Virus record (IMG/VR): IMGVR_UViG_3300021091_000419
Coordinates: 1-23,921 of that record
Direction: 5' to 3' (one strand)
Length of the DNA stretch: 23,921 bases
Source of the DNA: a virus
The stretch's first letter is position 1. Every line of letters starts with the position of its first letter. A program made the translations under genes and the position numbers. The notes beneath the pieces are model-generated. The model was given only the letters and a program-made list of their open reading frames with translations, did not search any database and was not told where the DNA came from. Below, piece after piece: positions 23,116-23,921 of the stretch.

Positions 23116-23166
23116 GTAAGATGTTCTAGTTTTTAGACACTATTTATAAAGTAAACATAACTTTTG

Positions 23167-23172
23167 AAAGGA
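23167..23172 (+). promoter_or_regulatory. Shine-Dalgarno sequence (AAAGGA) of the tail sheath gene
   Basis: AAAGGA ends nine bases before the ATG at 23182, which is good spacing and decides the start. It is one of the clearest ribosome binding sites in the window, where most genes lack one. It forms the base of the right arm of the leader hairpin, so it would be paired in read-through RNA and free in RNA starting near 23121. Confidence 0.8.
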
Positions 23173-23181
23173 TACTAAATT

Positions 23182-23921
23182 ATGCCAATAACAGAAGGTG
23201 GACGTTTCAGTCCAGTACAACAAATCGTAAGTCCGGGTGTATTTACCCGCGAAAATGACCTATCAGGTCTCGCGCAAGGTGTTGCTAACATAGGTGGGGC
23301 AATAGTAGCACCATTCGCACAGGGCCCGGCATTTTTTCCAACTCTTATACAAGACGTTCCAACACTTGAATCTAAATTCGGTATTGCAGACGGCGTGTAT
23401 TATGGTCCATATACTGCCAAAGAATATTTACAAGAACAAGGTATCGTAACCGTAGTTCGTGTAGGTGGTTTGACAGGCTATTGGCAAAAAAATCCGTTGG
23501 TAATTTATGCTCAACCAGGCGAATGGCAACGTAATAGTGATGCGGGTGCTCTAACCACAGCTTCATTTTTATATTTAAACAGTGACAATTATATTGCAAA
23601 CATTGTTTATACACACGCATCTACATTGTATAGTATTACGGGCAGTCAGAATACGACATATTCACAAGCAGGTGGTGGTGCAGATAAATCAGGTTCATTT
23701 ACACCAAGCATAGCCGATACTAACACACTAGGCACAACTGCTACTGTTACATATCCAACCAACGATGCTATTAATAGCTTTATAAGCTCAATTAACTCAT
23801 TAACATATGCAAGCGATTTGAGCTCATCTTTAGCAGCTGCAAAAACTTCACGTAAGCTTGTTTCGTTAACCGTATCAAGTATTCTTCCCGCATTTAGTGC
23901 TTCGATTACAAAACAAGCAGC
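23182..23921 (+). CDS. 18: Tail sheath protein, gp18-like (3' truncated by the window)
   Basis: The frame is open from the ATG at 23182 to the window end, giving the first 246 residues. The opening (MPITEGGRFSPVQQIVSPGV, then FTRENDLSG) is the standard start of T4-like contractile sheath proteins, where 'SPGV...E.D.s' is highly conserved. It is followed by IGGAIVAPFAQGPAFFPTLI, LESKFGIADGVYYGPYTAKE and a GIVTVVRVGG strand, the typical first sheath domain. Later residues are a Ser/Thr-rich insertion domain. Known role: the sheath polymerises on the baseplate and contracts to drive the tube through the host envelope. The start is supported by AAAGGA at 23167. The first 200-300 bases are visibly richer in G+C than the rest of the window, as expected for a highly expressed gene. 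Confidence 0.95.
   Translation, partial: MPITEGGRFSPVQQIVSPGVFTRENDLSGLAQGVANIGGAIVAPFAQGPAFFPTLIQDVPTLESKFGIADGVYYGPYTAKEYLQEQGIVTVVRVGGLTGYWQKNPLVIYAQPGEWQRNSDAGALTTASFLYLNSDNYIANIVYTHASTLYSITGSQNTTYSQAGGGADKSGSFTPSIADTNTLGTTATVTYPTNDAINSFISSINSLTYASDLSSSLAAAKTSRKLVSLTVSSILPAFSASITKQA

Larger units (their letters stand above)
23092..23172 (+). promoter_or_regulatory. Long interrupted hairpin that would sequester the tail sheath ribosome binding site
   Basis: In the 103-base gap before the sheath gene, TTCAAAAGTT (23096-23105) is the exact reverse complement of AACTTTTGAA (23159-23168), and TTATAAATAGT (23107-23117) that of ACTATTTATAA (23139-23149). The T-run at 23092-23095 can also pair (two A-U, two G-U) with 23169-23172, the Shine-Dalgarno itself. 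The apical loop has a further four-pair stem (23125-23128 with 23134-23137). That is about 25 pairs with one asymmetric internal loop. A read-through RNA would thus fold over the sheath ribosome binding site. I did not compute an energy. Confidence 0.75.

Noticed and set aside
23079-23181. Intrinsic terminator after the Mre11-Rad50 fusion gene
   Set aside because: The hairpin is long and interrupted, almost all A-T, and its right arm is followed by AAAGGA and a start codon, not by a T-run. A translation-control role fits better.
23372-23620. Minus-strand frame inside the tail sheath gene
   Set aside because: Antisense shadow of a confidently identified sheath gene; His/Tyr/Leu-biased composition.

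Overview
The window is one strand-coherent block of a large, AT-rich, T4-like contractile-tailed phage (myovirus morphology), probably from an uncultured genome. Every supported gene is on the + strand, genes are packed end to end (TAATG and ATGA overlaps, few gaps over 40 bases), and recognisable products are a gp25-like and a gp6-like baseplate wedge protein, a tail sheath protein, and T4-type DNA metabolism proteins. Many genes lack a clear Shine-Dalgarno sequence. I cannot name the host. No tRNA, CRISPR array, insertion sequence or integrase is visible, and no gene-free stretch exceeds about 105 bases.

Layout. (1) 1-3110: the 3' end of an unidentified gene, a 766-residue glycine/alanine-rich protein built on 11-residue repeats, and a small helical protein. 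(2) 3110-12447: baseplate wedge core, namely gp25-like, gp6-like, a 627-residue DNRLRE-like protein, a small coiled-coil protein, and a 1530-residue protein with a P2 gpI/T4 gp7-like motif followed by a LamG-like fold. (3) 12478-17823: probable baseplate-periphery or appendage proteins, including an 838-residue protein with seven FG-GAP-type propeller blades and a canonical EF-hand/dockerin-type calcium loop. Two of these proteins end in the same approximately 40-residue C-terminal module. (4) 17854-23078: a DNA recombination/replication cassette (RuvC-like resolvase, DUF2786 protein, zinc-finger/TOPRIM primase, and one polypeptide that fuses the Mre11/SbcD/gp47 nuclease to the Rad50/SbcC/gp46 ATPase). 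(5) 23182-end: the start of the tail sheath gene.

The most notable points are the single-chain Mre11-Rad50 fusion and the leader of the tail sheath gene. That leader folds into a long interrupted hairpin that would bury the ribosome binding site, and a perfect T4-type late promoter octamer (TATAAATA) lies inside the hairpin. A transcript reading through from the DNA genes would carry both arms and be poorly translated. A late transcript starting within the hairpin would lack the left arm and have a free ribosome binding site. This is the logic known for T4 genes e and soc, here apparently applied to a major structural gene placed directly after non-structural genes.

Functional assignments for the wedge core, sheath and DNA enzymes rest on motifs read directly from the translations. 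Those for the appendage proteins are structural inferences.
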